64,000 nt of DNA. It comes from Aurifilum marmelostoma. Taxonomy: Eukaryota; Ascomycota; Sordariomycetes; Diaporthales; Cryphonectriaceae. The number at the start of each line of letters is the position of its first letter. Position 1 is the first letter of the stretch. Positions 24,141 to 36,338 of the stretch are shown here, one piece after another. The translations under genes and the position numbers were made by a program. The stretch lies in contig JAMXSV010000009.1 of the NCBI GenBank assembly GCA_027559495.1, positions 1-64,000 of the forward strand, given 5' to 3'. The notes beneath the pieces were generated by a model that was given only the letters and a program-made list of their open reading frames with translations, was not told the origin of the DNA and made no database searches.

Positions 24141-25771
24141 ATGACAAGTTTGTCTTTACCAGCTTTTGCTGCTATCCTGGGCCTAGTCTCTGCCCAGTAC
24201 TATGCCAATGGCACTTTTGCAACGGAGGGAGAGTATAGCGTTCGCTATGACACCGGCACGTTCGGCGCAGAGGTCGAGGAATTTCACTACTTCTTTGACC
24301 AATGGCGTAAGCCCAGCGATCCAAACAGAACTCTTTTGGTCTTGCACAAAGGATGTAATACTGACTTGGACGGATATTCGTAGCTTCTGGGATCGCGCAG
24401 TCTATGCATGGGAAGAGCATGGTCTCCTATACTCGAGGCACAGATTATCCTTATACGGTAGGGCTTATCGAGAACACCACCTACGAAGACGCCTACCCGT
24501 CTCTCGAGATCAATACACCGTCCGGCGATCTCATCACGTATATCGACGGAGTTGCGTACGGCAACAATGACACTGCCGCACTGATCAGTGTCTCCTCTCT
24601 CTACGCAACAACTGACAGTCAGTAGTCAACCATCTCATCTCCTTTCTCGGTCCTCGACCAACCTACACAACTTTCTATGTAAGCTGACCAGCGATCTTAG
24701 ATGTGATCTGGGCCCTTGACAGTGGTCGGCCGAAGCTGAATGACTCTACCCTAGCTCTCGCGCGGCAGGGTGGCCCGAAGCTTAGTACGCCTTCCTCCTC
24801 TTCCAGCTTCCGCTCGTCTGGCTTTGGATGGTGATAGATCAGTCTTCGGGATGGATACTGACAGTCAAGCGATAAAAGTGGGCTTTGTCGGACATGACGG
24901 CTCCATCTCCTCTAACCTGACGCTGCCTGTCTCTGATGACTGTGTTCGGGAAGACTCGTACATCCTCGAGGTACGCTTCAACCTCCTCGCCAACGTCACG
25001 GCCTCGGGGGCTGGCATTGCCTACATCGTCGATTCGCCTCCAGACTCGAACAATACTGCGCTCATCATGTATGACCTGGGAAGCGGAGAGTGCTGGCGCC
25101 GGCTCGAGTCACATCCGACGACCCTGGCCGTGGAAGGGGATGTGCCCTCCTACAATGGGGTGCCCTTCTACCCGACAACTGACTACAGGAGCAATGGTCT
25201 GTACGGTATCGAGCTGAGCTACTACGGCGACACCCTCTACTACCACTCCAAATCTTCGGAGTATCTGTACAGCATCCCTACCTCGTACCTCAACTCGCCC
25301 AATGTTACAGATGCCACGGCCACAGCTGCGATCAAGAGCCTGGGACAGAAGGGAGGCAAGGCCAACGGGATGGCAAGTGACTCGAACGGGATGCTGTATC
25401 TGCTCATGCCTGAGAGCAACGCCATATATCTGTGGAATACTACAACCGGGGCCGCCGAGCCCTATGTGCGGGATCCCCGGTCAGTGTACCCGGAGAGGGC
25501 ATATGTCAATTACTGCGATGGATACATTTACTGGATTGCTACACAATTGCAGTATCAACCCTTCTGGAACGGCGGTGTCGGTACGTACTTTCCAAAATGC
25601 TTTGGTTTCGTCATTAAGCTATTTTTTGCTCACTCTCGTGGTTCCAATGCAGATGGGCGGCAGTATCCAGGCTTGATCCTGAGATCACTTCTCCCAAACA
25701 ACGCGACCAAGGACACCTTTCTTGGACCTGGGGATCCGACGGGCAACGGTTGCATTGTGACCAATCCGTAG
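24141..25771 (+). CDS. Secreted yellow/major-royal-jelly-like protein
   Basis: The proposed exons are 24141-24306, 24384-24617, 24701-24784, 24843-25580 and 25653-25771, all joined in phase 1, giving 446 residues. Residues 1-18 are a signal peptide ending AILGLVSA. Features of the royal-jelly/yellow beta-propeller family include the W-P-x-G-I block (QWPSGIA), VIWALDSGRPKLND followed by GGPKL then GMDTDSQ, and the late block KANGMASDSNGMLYLL with ESNAIYLWNT. Many NxT/NxS sequons fit secretion. Insect members include dopachrome-conversion-type yellow proteins; fungal and bacterial members have no settled activity, so the role is open. The second intron starts with an unusual GTCAGT donor. Confidence 0.85.
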
Positions 25772-27766
25772 AGGAGGAGTGAAAAAAGATGAACATGGTG
25801 CGTGGTGGTGCATTGTTCAGGATTACTGTATGCATCTGTGTTACCATGTCTATACGAAGGGCAGCAAATACACACCATTGTCTGCTAATGAGGATTTGAG
25901 AAGAGAGAAAGGCAAAGTGAACACACGCTTGAGAAGAGCCTCGACCTGGCTCCTGATCTATGGCAGAGTGACTGTGGAAAGTCAAACATGCTTTACAGAT
26001 CCATAAAGGCTGACATGTGAATGACCAAACTTGGTGGCATCCAGGCATTGCCCAGCTTCCGAGTGGGATTTTCCATCATGCTGCCCAAGTTGGGTTCACA
26101 AAAGTGAGGAGCCCTGGGCCTGGCCTAGCAAGAGTGGGGCGTTCTTTGGTCTTATAGCAGCTCTTCGGTCAGCTTGCCGTCCTTTTGATGCCCTATAGTA
26201 GGGGATAGTGCTGCCGTTGTACCGCCTAATGGCCGTTTCGGCATGGTGCCGAATTTGGCCCCTTTTCTCCTGTCTTTTTGACGATGACTTCTCACTGCTG
26301 TTGGGTATTTGTGCTTGGTGGCCTTGTTTAGATACCCCACAAGTCTACAGAAGTCTGTCATCTGCGCATGTCATATCAGCAGAAGTACGGATGGACTGGA
26401 GCCAGTAAGAGAGTTGCTATAACGTTGCAGCGGTACGTTTGCTGAAAAAGTGGTGCTATGGCTGTGGCACTAGAGTGTGCCTAACCTAGGAGGCCTAGCT
26501 AGCCGTATGGTGGCGTACCTGGCACGCTGGGAGCACCTAGACATGGGGAATACCCTAGACCACCACCACTCCCTTAAATACGTTGGAGCCGCCCCCAACC
26601 ACACCTTATCCTTATCCTTATCCCTGAGAACCCCCCGAGCCTTAACCATCCCTACTACGGCGTGTATGGGTACAAGTCATCGCCATACTGGGTACGTCGT
26701 GTGAACAAGTCACCCGCCCACGACATCCAACCAGACAGAAGCACGGGGCGCCGCCGAGGGAACAGAAAAGCAACCGCAGACCGCACATCCTCTCTCTGTC
26801 GACTGACAAAGGAACCTGCCAACTAATGAACCGTCCCCCGTCCCTCGTTGCCTCAAATCTTCACTCCCACCTCGACGCCAACACTCTGGACGTCGCTCCT
26901 TTGTTGTATTTCGCAACCCCTCGTCCTGCAACCATCAATTCACCAGGTATGCCCCCCAAACCACCCCCCCCTCCCTCTTGTCCTCCCCCACCCCACACCA
27001 TCGGCAGCAGATATCGTCATCAGACAGGCAACCTGTCTTTCCCCCTAGAAGGCTTCTGGCACGCTTTCCACCTTTTTTAGCTTCCAATTCAGCCTATCAT
27101 CAGCTGCCATACTGTGGAGAGCTGGGAAAAAGAACAGCCCTGTTTTGTCGCTTGTCGGTTGCGGTCTCGGCTGAACCTCGCTGGGTCCATTGTCGTCCAC
27201 ACTGCAACAACATCAACACCACCAAAACATCAACAATCTTCATACCCACACCTTCCAGAAATTACACAAGCACTCCCCTTCCCTCTTCCCCCCCCCCTCC
27301 CAAACCCCACACGCAGCGGCTCGACAGCCCTAGTTCATCTCGTGTGCCACGGCTCTACCCGCCCGCATCAGAAGATCCGCGCTGATCTTTGCAGACTTAC
27401 TCGCACACCTCTGACCTGCCTACCTGGTGACGATCTACCACCGGCCAGCCCACAGCTATGCACTGACCACGGCACCTGTCAAGCCCAGCTTCCATCGTTA
27501 CACCGCTTGCGCCTTCTTGACCCCTCCGTCGCGTACCACCGAGTTCCCACGAGCCTTGCGACCAGTGACTACCGCTACCACCACCTCCTCGCCCCCCGTT
27601 CTCGTCCTCCTTGCGTCGTCTGGTCCATCAACCGCAGGAACTCGCTGATACCTGCCGACCCTTCTCTGCTACAAGACCTCCCTGACATCGAACGCGTGGC
27701 GTGTCTCCCTTGCGCGCATACCCTCTCAATCGCCTCCATAGTGGTACCAGGCCCGATTCTATCAAA
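25772..27766. other. Intergenic region and pyrimidine-rich leader, no gene seen
   Basis: The left half has no coding signal and a small CTTATC-type repeat near 26604-26626. From about 26820 on it is rich in C, T and CAA/CAC, with no G-rich stretches, typical of a long fungal 5' leader of the downstream SWIB gene. Open frames here are artefacts of the low stop frequency. Confidence 0.55.
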
Positions 27767-28840
27767 ATGTCAATCGCATGTCTGTGCTCGCCAAAACCCC
27801 AAACCCCCCGGGTCGGTAAACCCTGCTGTTGGCTTCTACGGGGCTGACCTGCATGGATAGTGAGCCACGATGAGGTGCTTCAGTACACCAGCATGATCGA
27901 CCACATCCTCAAGACCTCCGATCTCGACACCGTCTCCAGAAAGAAGGTTCGGAAGGGGCTGGAGCGACAGGTTGGAAGGGACCTCAGTGAGCAGAAGGTA
28001 CGCATTGGTTCTGGCCCACGTCGGCCTACCTTACCCTCTGCAAACTTATCCGGTCTCTCCTCATTTCTGCCAGATCTCGTACGACTGACCAGCTCTTCGC
28101 GTAATAGGATGCGATTAAAATCTTGATCGAACAGCGCTTCGACGCGATCGCCGACACCTTACCCGCCACCCCACCCCACAACAACGGCGCAGACAATGCA
28201 GACGATGGTTTGAACGGCGTCAAGCATGAAGACGACGAGGCTGATGTCTATGCGGACGAAGATGTATCACAGGAGATACAGGTATCTACCGTCCCGAGCA
28301 AGAAGCGGAGCTCGTCCATGGTCGAGGACGAGGATGCCCGCCTCGCGCGTCAGCTTCAGGCACAAGAGAACCAGCTGGCGCGCGGTCGCCAGACGAGGGG
28401 CGGCCATAATGCGCCCAAGACCAAGGCCAAGCCTAAGCAGAAGAAGAAGAGCTCTACCAAGATCAAGGCTGGCGACGACAGCGACGTCGACACCGAGGAC
28501 TCTGCCACCCCCAAGAAGCGCAAGGCCGGCGGTGGATTTCAGAAGGAGTTCAACCTGAGCTACGCGCTCTCTGAGCTCGTGGGCACGGAGCGGGTATGTA
28601 CTGTCTGCTTTGTCTGGTGTCGCGACGCCGGGGAGCTAACTCACGTGGTCACAGCTGTCCCGACCACAGGTCGTCAAGAAGCTGTGGGAGCATATCAAGT
28701 CCAACGACCTGCAGGAGCCCAGCGACAAGCGCCAGATACGATGCGATGAGCGCATGCAGGCTGTCTTCAAACAGAGCAGCGTCAACATGTTCCAGATGAA
28801 CAAGCTCATCGGCAACCATCTCTACCCCATCGAGGAGTAG
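27767..28840 (+). CDS. SWIB/MDM2-domain chromatin protein (UAF30/TRI1-like)
   Basis: The proposed exons are 27767-27815, 27861-27997, 28108-28593 and 28655-28840, giving 285 residues. An N-terminal DEK-C-like helical domain (SMIDHILKTSDLDTVSRKKVR, GRDLSEQKDAIKILIEQRFDAI) is followed by a charged disordered linker with basic nuclear-localisation-type runs (KTKAKPKQKKKSS, PKKRKAGG). A SWIB domain closes the protein, starting FNLSYALSELVG, continuing LSRPQVVKKLWEHIK..NDLQ and ending FQMNKLIGNHLYPIEE. In yeast the same architecture occurs in Uaf30, a subunit of the RNA polymerase I upstream activation factor, and in Tri1. The first exon and the 45-nt first intron are the weak part; an in-frame Met at 27892 is an alternative start. 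The last three exons are secure. Confidence 0.85.
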
Positions 28841-30095
28841 TAGACCGCATCCTGGCCGAGGGCGCTAGCTACATCGTCCCTTTCCTCCCCGAGGCGTCTT
28901 GAAACACATACGGCGTAACTTGAGCAAGTCCCGGCTTTATGGATGGGCGTAACAAAAACAGGACAGCATCCGCTCAGTTTGATTTCCTTTCAAGCACGGT
29001 TCACGGCTCGGTTATGCTGCCTTGATCTTCTTCTTCTTCTTCTTATTCTTTGGGCTGGCGTTCTTGAGTTTATGACCTAAACGAATTGCATACATAGGCT
29101 GTGGTGGTGGTGCGATACGGCTGTTTTCGAAGATAATCAAGCCAGCCCCACCCAAGCCCGAGCCAATATGCCTACTTACATAGGGTATCGGCTCTCGTGA
29201 GAAATCAATGCTACACGGCGGTGGAAAAATTGGACGATGCAGGACGTAATATTGTTTTTTTTTTGGGGGGGGGGGGGGGGGGGAGGTGAGCAGACAGGAC
29301 GGGTCGCGAACTCCCAACAGCAGCATGATGGATTCAGTGATATCTCTACTACTGCAGAGGATCGATTATTATTCGACCAATTTTCCTTTTCTTTTGTGTT
29401 CTTGTTCTCCTGGACGGGGCCCGAGGCCATGCGATAGGGGTCACTTGGTGGATGTACAGTATACTGCGTAGTTTTCACCAGCTGACGAAAACAGAGGCGC
29501 CAATCTGGAGGTATCCAGGCTGGAAGGGGTCTGTGAAAGATGCTTACTTGCACGCCAATGCCCGTGGCAGTGACGATAATCCACAAAGCGTGTGCAGCAT
29601 AGTAGATTTTCCTCCTTTGGGTCACGGTGGTGACGTTGTTCACAGTCAGACCGGCGAGTGACTCTTAGTGGGTTGACCCCTGGACGCTACTTGGCGGGGT
29701 CTCCGAAGCAGTGATGCTGCTATGCTATAGGCTCATGGTTGGCCCCCCCACTAGGCCATTTATTATCTCACCCGCCATTTATCGAGCAGCGCCCGCCGGC
29801 AGCAGCACTTCTTCGACCAGGTGTGTTCTTCATCAGCCAAGATCCAGCCAGCTTAGTCTCTTCAACCTCGATTGCCACACGTATTGGTAAGCCCAGCACG
29901 TCGAGGCGCCCTGGCATTCTTCACCAACAGGGGCAGGGCACAGGACCATCCCCCAGGTAGCTCGAACTGGCCAGGCAGTGAATTCTCGGAGCACACAAAA
30001 CATCTCGTCTCAGCCCGCCCACTGAAACCAGACCTCGGGGAAGCCCGCAGTGGTCTCAACACACACATATACTGCGAGGAGTTCCGAATACAAGC
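28841..30095. other. Intergenic, poly-T/poly-G tract
   Basis: There is no gene. A run of 10 T (29255-29264) is followed directly by 19 G (29265-29283). A CTT-repeat lies near 29027-29043. The last few hundred bases are promoter/leader of the RING ligase gene. Confidence 0.6.
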
Positions 30096-32645
30096 ATGGC
30101 TGACTCGGCGCCAGCTGTACCCACAGGACCGTCTGGGGACAGGTCTCATGGCGAAGGACACCGAGGTAGGGGCAGAGGCAGAGGCCAGAGGGGAGGTCGA
30201 GGCAGAGGCAGAGGGGATGGAGCTGGGCCTCACCGTGGCGGCAACCGAGGCAGGGGACGGGGTGGCCCCAGTGACACATTATCTGCAACAGAAGAGGGCG
30301 AGGTTGGTGGTCCCAGGGTCACATCTGCCCAGAACAACACCCTGCTGAGGCCAGCGGAGCCAACTCAGAAGGTACTCAAGGATGAGGGTGCAGAAGACGA
30401 CGACGACGACAACGATGCCGATGCCGAGGTCTGCTTCATCTGCGCCAACCCGGTCCAACACCATGCGATTGCACCATGCAACCACGTTACCTGCCACATC
30501 TGCGCCCTGCGAATGCGCGCCCTCTACAAGACCAAAGACTGTCCACACTGCCGAACGCCTGCCCCCTTCGTCATCTTCACAGACGACCCGTCGAAGCGGT
30601 TTGAGGAGTACACAAACACCGACTCCACCAGCGCAGACGAGAATATCGGCATACGCTATACAAATGAGGATATCGTGGGAGACACCGTCTTGCTGCTTCG
30701 TTACAACTGCCCGGACGCGTCATGCGACTTTGCTGGGCTCGGCTGGCCGGACTTGCACCGCCATGTCCGGCAGACACACCATAAAAAGATGTGCGATCTC
30801 TGCACACGGAACAAGAAGGTTTTCACGCATGAGCACGAGCTGTTCACGGATAAGAGCTTGCACAAGCATATGGCTCATGGCGATGACAAGCCTGGAGACG
30901 TCGCTCAGACGGGGTTCCGGGGACACCCGCTCTGTGGGTTTTGCGGCGAGAGGTTCTACGACGACGACAAGCTCTACGAGCACTGCCGCAACAAACATGA
31001 GAGGTGTTTCATCTGCGACAGGAGAGACTCTAGATCTCCGCATTACTACCTGAACTATGACAAGCTAGAGGAGCACTTCAAGAAAGACCACTACCTCTGC
31101 CTGGACAGGGAGTGCCTGGAGAAGAAGTTTGTCGTCTTCGATACCGAGATGGACCTAAAGGCCCACCAGCTCAGCGAACATGCCAACTCGCTATCCAAGG
31201 ACGTTCGCAGAGACGCCCGGATGGTGGATATCTCCGGCTTTGATTTTCGGCAGCCATACCAGGAAGAGAGAAGAGGAGGCAGGTCTGGAGGTGGTGGAAG
31301 GGAAGGGCGGGAGGGCCGCGGCAGAGGACGAGACCCCAACGCGGAGCCACTGCCGCGCACCTCGGCGCAGCCGCTCTCACGGGCCGAGCTCGCCTTGCAG
31401 AGGATGACTGCGCAGGAGGGGCCTAGGAGCATCCACTCGGCACAGTCGATATCCAACCGCACATTTGGCGGACAGCTCACCTCCACCTCTTCCAATACCC
31501 CTAGTCCGGCATCTACAGGCCGCCAGAATGGTGGTGGTGCTGCTGCTTCCACCTCGGGGCAAGCACCAGCACCTCTCGCAGACTCCTTTGCCGCTCTGTC
31601 CGTTGCCGATCAAGCCAATCTCTCGCCTCAGGACCGAGCGCGTCTAGTCCGACACGGAGCCGTCGTTGAACGTGCATCTAATCTCCTCGGCAACGACCAG
31701 ACCAAGATGACTACCTTCCGCACTCACATCTCCTCCTACAAGTCTGGCAGCGTGACTGCATCTCAGCTCATCGATGCCTTTTTCGCCCTCTTTACCGACA
31801 CCTCGTCTAATGCCCTCGGCACGCTTGTGCGTGAGGTCGCCGACTTGTTTGAGGAAAAGACAAAGGCCGATGCACTGCGTAAGGCCTGGCAGGACTGGAG
31901 GGCTATCAACGAGGATTATCCTTCGCTCCCTGGCCTGGGCGGCATGCACGGTGCCACGACGTCCAGTTCTGGGTGGGCTACGGCTGCGTCGGCTGGGCCG
32001 ACCCTTCACCCTGGTACGGGCGCAGGCGCAGCTGCAAGGGAGAAGATCAACACGCGTGTTCTCAAGCTAAAGAAGAGCACCACCCGCAGAGGCAGTATCG
32101 CAGGCGTCCCTGGATCAGCGCCTGCGGTCGCCGGGCCGAGCAGCGTTCAATGGGCGAATGCGCCCTCATCTCGTGGAACTCCGGCGGTAGCCTCATCGTC
32201 TGCGTTTCCTGCGCTGCCAAGCTCAAAGGAATCCGCGTCCAAGGCGAAGGCTACTCCCTTTTGGATCGGAGGCACTCAGCCAGCGCCCGCCTCCTCTGCC
32301 TCCACCTCTTCAAGGACCGTCCCTCAATCGTCCGGGACCTCGACACCGGCGAGGAGGACAGCTGGGGGCACTGCACCCGCCAAGAGCCAAGAGGCTTTCC
32401 CTTCCCTGCCAGCTGCGCCCAAGGTGCACACAAGCATATTCACTCCTGGTCTCAGAGGCCGGCCAGTGAGGTCTGACTTTGGCGTCAACCACGACACTGG
32501 ATTCTCATGGGGCGGCGGAGGTAATGGCGGCGATGCAGCCGCCGCGGGAGAGAACGTCGAGCCGGGCGTCGAGGCGGATGGCAGTAGTGGTGCTAAGGGG
32601 AAAAAGAAAAAGAAGGGCAAGCAGGTCCTGGCCGCATGGGGCTAA
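30096..32645 (+). CDS. HEL2: RING/C2H2 E3 ubiquitin ligase of the HEL2/ZNF598 type
   Basis: This is a single exon of 849 residues. Residues 15-65 are an RGG-rich segment, a common RNA/ribosome-binding feature. The RING begins at about residue 113 (CFICANP..HHAIAPCNHVTCHICALR..CPHCRTP). Then come zinc-finger repeats of the ZNF598 kind: CPDASCDFAGLGWPDLHRHVRQTHH, the CDLC block, then GHPLCGFCGERFYDDDKLYEHCRNKHERCFIC, and CLDRECLEKKFVVFDTEMDLKAHQLSEH. The second half is low-complexity and ends in KKKKKGKQVLAAWG, a lysine-rich tail with a terminal WG motif. Family members ubiquitinate small-subunit ribosomal proteins of collided ribosomes and start ribosome-associated quality control. The ATG at 30096 is the first in frame and needs no intron. 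Confidence 0.9.
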   Translation: MADSAPAVPTGPSGDRSHGEGHRGRGRGRGQRGGRGRGRGDGAGPHRGGNRGRGRGGPSDTLSATEEGEVGGPRVTSAQNNTLLRPAEPTQKVLKDEGAEDDDDDNDADAEVCFICANPVQHHAIAPCNHVTCHICALRMRALYKTKDCPHCRTPAPFVIFTDDPSKRFEEYTNTDSTSADENIGIRYTNEDIVGDTVLLLRYNCPDASCDFAGLGWPDLHRHVRQTHHKKMCDLCTRNKKVFTHEHELFTDKSLHKHMAHGDDKPGDVAQTGFRGHPLCGFCGERFYDDDKLYEHCRNKHERCFICDRRDSRSPHYYLNYDKLEEHFKKDHYLCLDRECLEKKFVVFDTEMDLKAHQLSEHANSLSKDVRRDARMVDISGFDFRQPYQEERRGGRSGGGGREGREGRGRGRDPNAEPLPRTSAQPLSRAELALQRMTAQEGPRSIHSAQSISNRTFGGQLTSTSSNTPSPASTGRQNGGGAAASTSGQAPAPLADSFAALSVADQANLSPQDRARLVRHGAVVERASNLLGNDQTKMTTFRTHISSYKSGSVTASQLIDAFFALFTDTSSNALGTLVREVADLFEEKTKADALRKAWQDWRAINEDYPSLPGLGGMHGATTSSSGWATAASAGPTLHPGTGAGAAAREKINTRVLKLKKSTTRRGSIAGVPGSAPAVAGPSSVQWANAPSSRGTPAVASSSAFPALPSSKESASKAKATPFWIGGTQPAPASSASTSSRTVPQSSGTSTPARRTAGGTAPAKSQEAFPSLPAAPKVHTSIFTPGLRGRPVRSDFGVNHDTGFSWGGGGNGGDAAAAGENVEPGVEADGSSGAKGKKKKKGKQVLAAWG

Positions 32646-34272
32646 GAAACAAAACGAGATAATGACTCCACATGTCGTGAGGCTGACGGATGGGGCTCGT
32701 ATGTGAGCAATGTCAGTGACACCACGCTGGGCATGTGTTTCGGAAATGTCAGCAGACTCTTGGGGCCAGACCACGAGTCGAGCGAGGAATTTCTTACTGG
32801 TACAAATTATGTACTTACATAGTGGACTTGTTCTGTACTGCAGCACAATACAAGCGACACTGTGCCCTCTCAGCCCTTTCTGACATTGCATCGGGCTGTC
32901 GAAGAGATGTTGTCAAATTGAGGAAGGTAATGTTATCTTCTCTCTGTCTGCCTACGTAGGTTTATAACACCCACCAGTTTAGACATTTTCTCATGCAAGT
33001 TTCCCTGGGCCATTGAAAGAGCTGAGATGGTGAGATGGAGATCGGTTGTCTGACCTGAGCAGACCTGCAAAGTTGCAACTGAAGTGGATGATGCCCGTCA
33101 GGGGTAGAGCCTGGAGGTCCACTTTCGCAACGACGAGTCAAGACCTTCAGGACTGTTGTTCAGTGGGTGCAACGGTGAGAATGAGATGGGTCTGGTGAGA
33201 CCAAGTAACATGGCTATTCATAGTTTTGACTTTTTGCCTTCAGCCTTTCTCACGCTGTCAAGCTTTCAGTGCCTCGTCACCTTCTTGTCTCTCTTGCGAC
33301 GACCTCGACGACTGAAGTTCTGCCTGAATTTGCCTTTTTTTTTCTCTTTTTCTTTTTTTTTCTTCGCATATTTGCCTCTGGTGATTTATTCCTTTCAGCA
33401 GCTAACGCACACTCTGAACAAACCAGGGTTTCCGGTATTGCGGCATCAACACTCTTGTGATCTTTGCTCAGACTCATTACTTAACACTCTGTAGCTAAAC
33501 ACGACTGCTCATCACATATACGATGCTATCTCAGAGAAATACTGCCACGCCAACGAACTCTCTTCCAGCCTATATTATCGCTGGGGTTGTTCATGGGATT
33601 TCCTATTAAAGCCATCCCCACGTGGTTTCGTGGCCCCCATTTCATCGGCCGGCCGTAAGGCCTACGCATGTCCAACTATGAGGGACGTTGGCGATGTTGG
33701 CCTGGTTATCAGGCCGCATAGGGGTGTTCGCTGGCCTCGGGATGTGGCCGGGCATGCGGCATCTAGTGATGCCGTCTGTGATACGGATTTGGAAATGCCG
33801 ATGGGTCAAACACGGCTGTGGAGATATGGCAGAGTGAGCGTTGGCGACCAAGAGAGGGCCTCAAGGTCGCTTGGCTTCTATGTTGGAGGTGGAGAGAGAG
33901 TGAGAGAAGAGAGGATGACATACTGAGGCAGTGGTTGGACCTGGTGCTCGGGAAAGATATTTATGTCGTTCCTGGTTTGGTGATGATCGCTTTATAAGAG
34001 GTGCTTCCCGTCTCGGAGGACTGCAGCTGTTTGTCATTCTACTGGCATCCTAGACCATAGCAGACGGTGAAGGTGCCCAGGTTGCGTTTTGTGTTTTCTC
34101 TTCTTCTTTTCTCTGGCTGGTCCATTCTCTTCTCAGCTGGACTGTCGTCTTTTGTCTCTCACTCTCACGTATACTCTCCTTTCCAATCTTGTTTCTGATA
34201 TCAGGTATATTGTGAGACTTGTACCATCTTTCTCTCCTTGAAACTAGTATTTCCTTTTGTCTGCTTTAAAGA
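32646..34272. other. Intergenic, no gene seen
   Basis: It holds the 3' end of the RING ligase gene and the promoter of the GH16 gene. A pyrimidine tract of T with a few C lies at about 33337-33363. Short frames on both strands have no recognisable content. Confidence 0.6.
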
Positions 34273-36338
34273 ATGGCTAGGCCATCACTTCTGGGCCTGG
34301 TTGCCCTTACAACTGCTGGTGCCCAGGTGGCGGCCGCAACCTCCAGCGGCACAACGTACACTCTGGAGGATACCTTTGACTCTACTAATTTCTTCGACTC
34401 CTTCACATGGTTCACAGACGCCGACCCCACGGCCGGCTTCGTGTCCTACCAGGACCAGTCGAGCGCCACGTCGGCCGGGCTGGCGACCATCTCCAACAGC
34501 CAGGTGCGCCTGGGCGTGGACTCGACGTCGACCGTGGACAGCTCGACGGTCAGCGCGTATGTGGGGGGCGACACGTCTGTGGGCGGGCGCAAGTCGGTGC
34601 GGCTGCAGTCGAAAAAGACGTACAACAAGATGCTCATGGTGGCGGATATCGAGCATATGCCCGTGGGGTGCGGCACGTGGCCCGCGCTGTGGACGTGGGG
34701 AACTGGCTCGTGGCCTGCGGATGGCGAGATTGATAGTAAGTTGGGCACAGCAACATTTTCTCCCTCCCTTTTCCCTCTCCCGGGAACAAAAAGGACCAGG
34801 GCCTGACACGTGAAACTGTAGTCATCGAGGGCGCAAACTCGCAAAACACCAACGAGATGACCCTTCACACCTCACAGGGCTGTACGCCGACCAACAGCGG
34901 CCAGGACGCCGGGACGAGCTGGTACGACGGCAGCACAGGCGACTGCAGCGCGGGCAGCGGCGGCACGGGGTGTCCCCAGCGCGGCACATCGACGTCCAAC
35001 TTTGGCGCGGGCTTCAACAGCGCCCAGGGCGGCGTGTACGCCATGGAGTGGACCGACTCTGCCATCAGCATCTGGTTCTGGCCGCGGAGCTCGATCCCCA
35101 GCGGCATCAGCGGCGGCTCGACGGTCGACGCGGGCAGCCTGGGCACGCCCCTGGCGCGGTTCGAGGGCGGCAGCGGTTGTGACATCTCGAGTCACTTCCA
35201 GGGGCATGTCATTACTATCAACACGGCGCTGTGCGGGCAGTGGGCCGGCAAGGCGTGGGCTGCGGACGGCACGTGTGGAAGCAAGGCGGACTCTTGCGCG
35301 GCGTGGGTGGCGGACAACCCGGATGCCTTTGCAGATGCGTACTGGCTGTTCAACTCGATCAAGGTCTACACTGGTGGGAACTCGAGCACGGCGACTTCTA
35401 GATTGACGAGAAGAGACCCGGTTGTGGATCCTAGGATCGGAACGACAGCGTCTGATGGGGGGCACTACGAGGAGGAGGCACCTGGGGGCGTGAAGAGCAC
35501 CACCACCGGAGCTTCAGCGGCTGCTGCACGGGCGGAAAAAAGAGCGACTCAGCTGGAACCTGAAGCAATGCAGCCTGCAGAGTCGGCGACACGAATGACA
35601 GAAATCGGACAGAGGCGAGGGTTGTCCGAGATGCTTGACGGGGCGAAAGACGTCTGGGATGATGCAAAGGATGATGTTAGAGATGCTTGGGATGCTGCCA
35701 AAGATGCTGCTAAAGACGCTGTCCATGGGTTTTCTACAATGGAGAACGAGCACGGGATGGCGCCTACAAATCCTGCTGCAGGATCTTTGGGAGATTCTGG
35801 GGGTGCTGGTCATCAGACTCCTGCTATTGCGCCTCCTACCGGGACCTCATCCTCGCTATCAGGGCCGTCTTATGCCAACACGACGACCTCAGAAGACGTT
35901 GCCCACTCGACAGGCACAAGTGACCAGGCTTCTGAAGGTGCACTCGTTCCCACAGCGACAGAGCCCGCTGCCGTCTCTCCTGTCGATGATGATGAGAATA
36001 GCACATCCGGGACAGGATCCGTAGGTCCTTCATGTGCAGTAACCTTCAATACCACAACGGTGGGTACTACAAGAGGCCGCAATATGACGACGGCCGAGGG
36101 CGCAAACCCGTGCGACACGAAGAACGAGTCTCCTCTGTCGTCTGCCGTGCGGAAGCGATATAACTATCGACGGCTGGCAGCCGGTGCTGCTGCTGCGACC
36201 CCAGAGCTAGGTGGAACAGGAGGGGAGAAGAAGACGGATGGTAGAAGGACGGGCTGCTCGAGGGCCGAGGACGGGGAGGGTGTGGTCTGTGAGAGGAGAA
36301 CTGTATCTGGGAAGATGAGGAGGGTATTTGTGGCTTGA
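34273..36338 (+). CDS. Secreted GH16 family endo-beta-glucanase with long C-terminal tail
   Basis: There are two exons, 34273-34735 and 34822-36338 (86-nt intron, phase 1), giving 659 residues. A signal peptide (about residues 1-21) precedes a GH16 beta-jelly-roll. The intron splits the catalytic motif GEIDIIEG, with nucleophile E152 and acid/base E157 in the E-x-D-x-x-E arrangement of laminarinase-type enzymes. TWPALWTWG, EMTLHT, GVYAMEWTDSAISIWFWPR and AYWLFNSIKVY are further family blocks. The enzyme probably cleaves beta-1,3(4)-glucans in the wall or outside the cell. After about residue 350 comes a 300-residue tail not needed for GH16: Ser/Thr-rich, with dibasic KR/RR sites, an 11-residue amphipathic repeat (427-457, WDDAKDD / WDAAKDA) and more sequons. 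No GPI signal is evident. Confidence 0.9.

Noticed and set aside
27114..27766. Long plus-strand frame upstream of the SWIB gene
   Set aside because: Composition is a C/T-rich leader without domain content; stops are rare only because A and G are scarce.
29176..29643. 155-codon minus-strand frame over the poly-G tract
   Set aside because: The homopolymer creates a poly-proline run, and the rest has no coding features.
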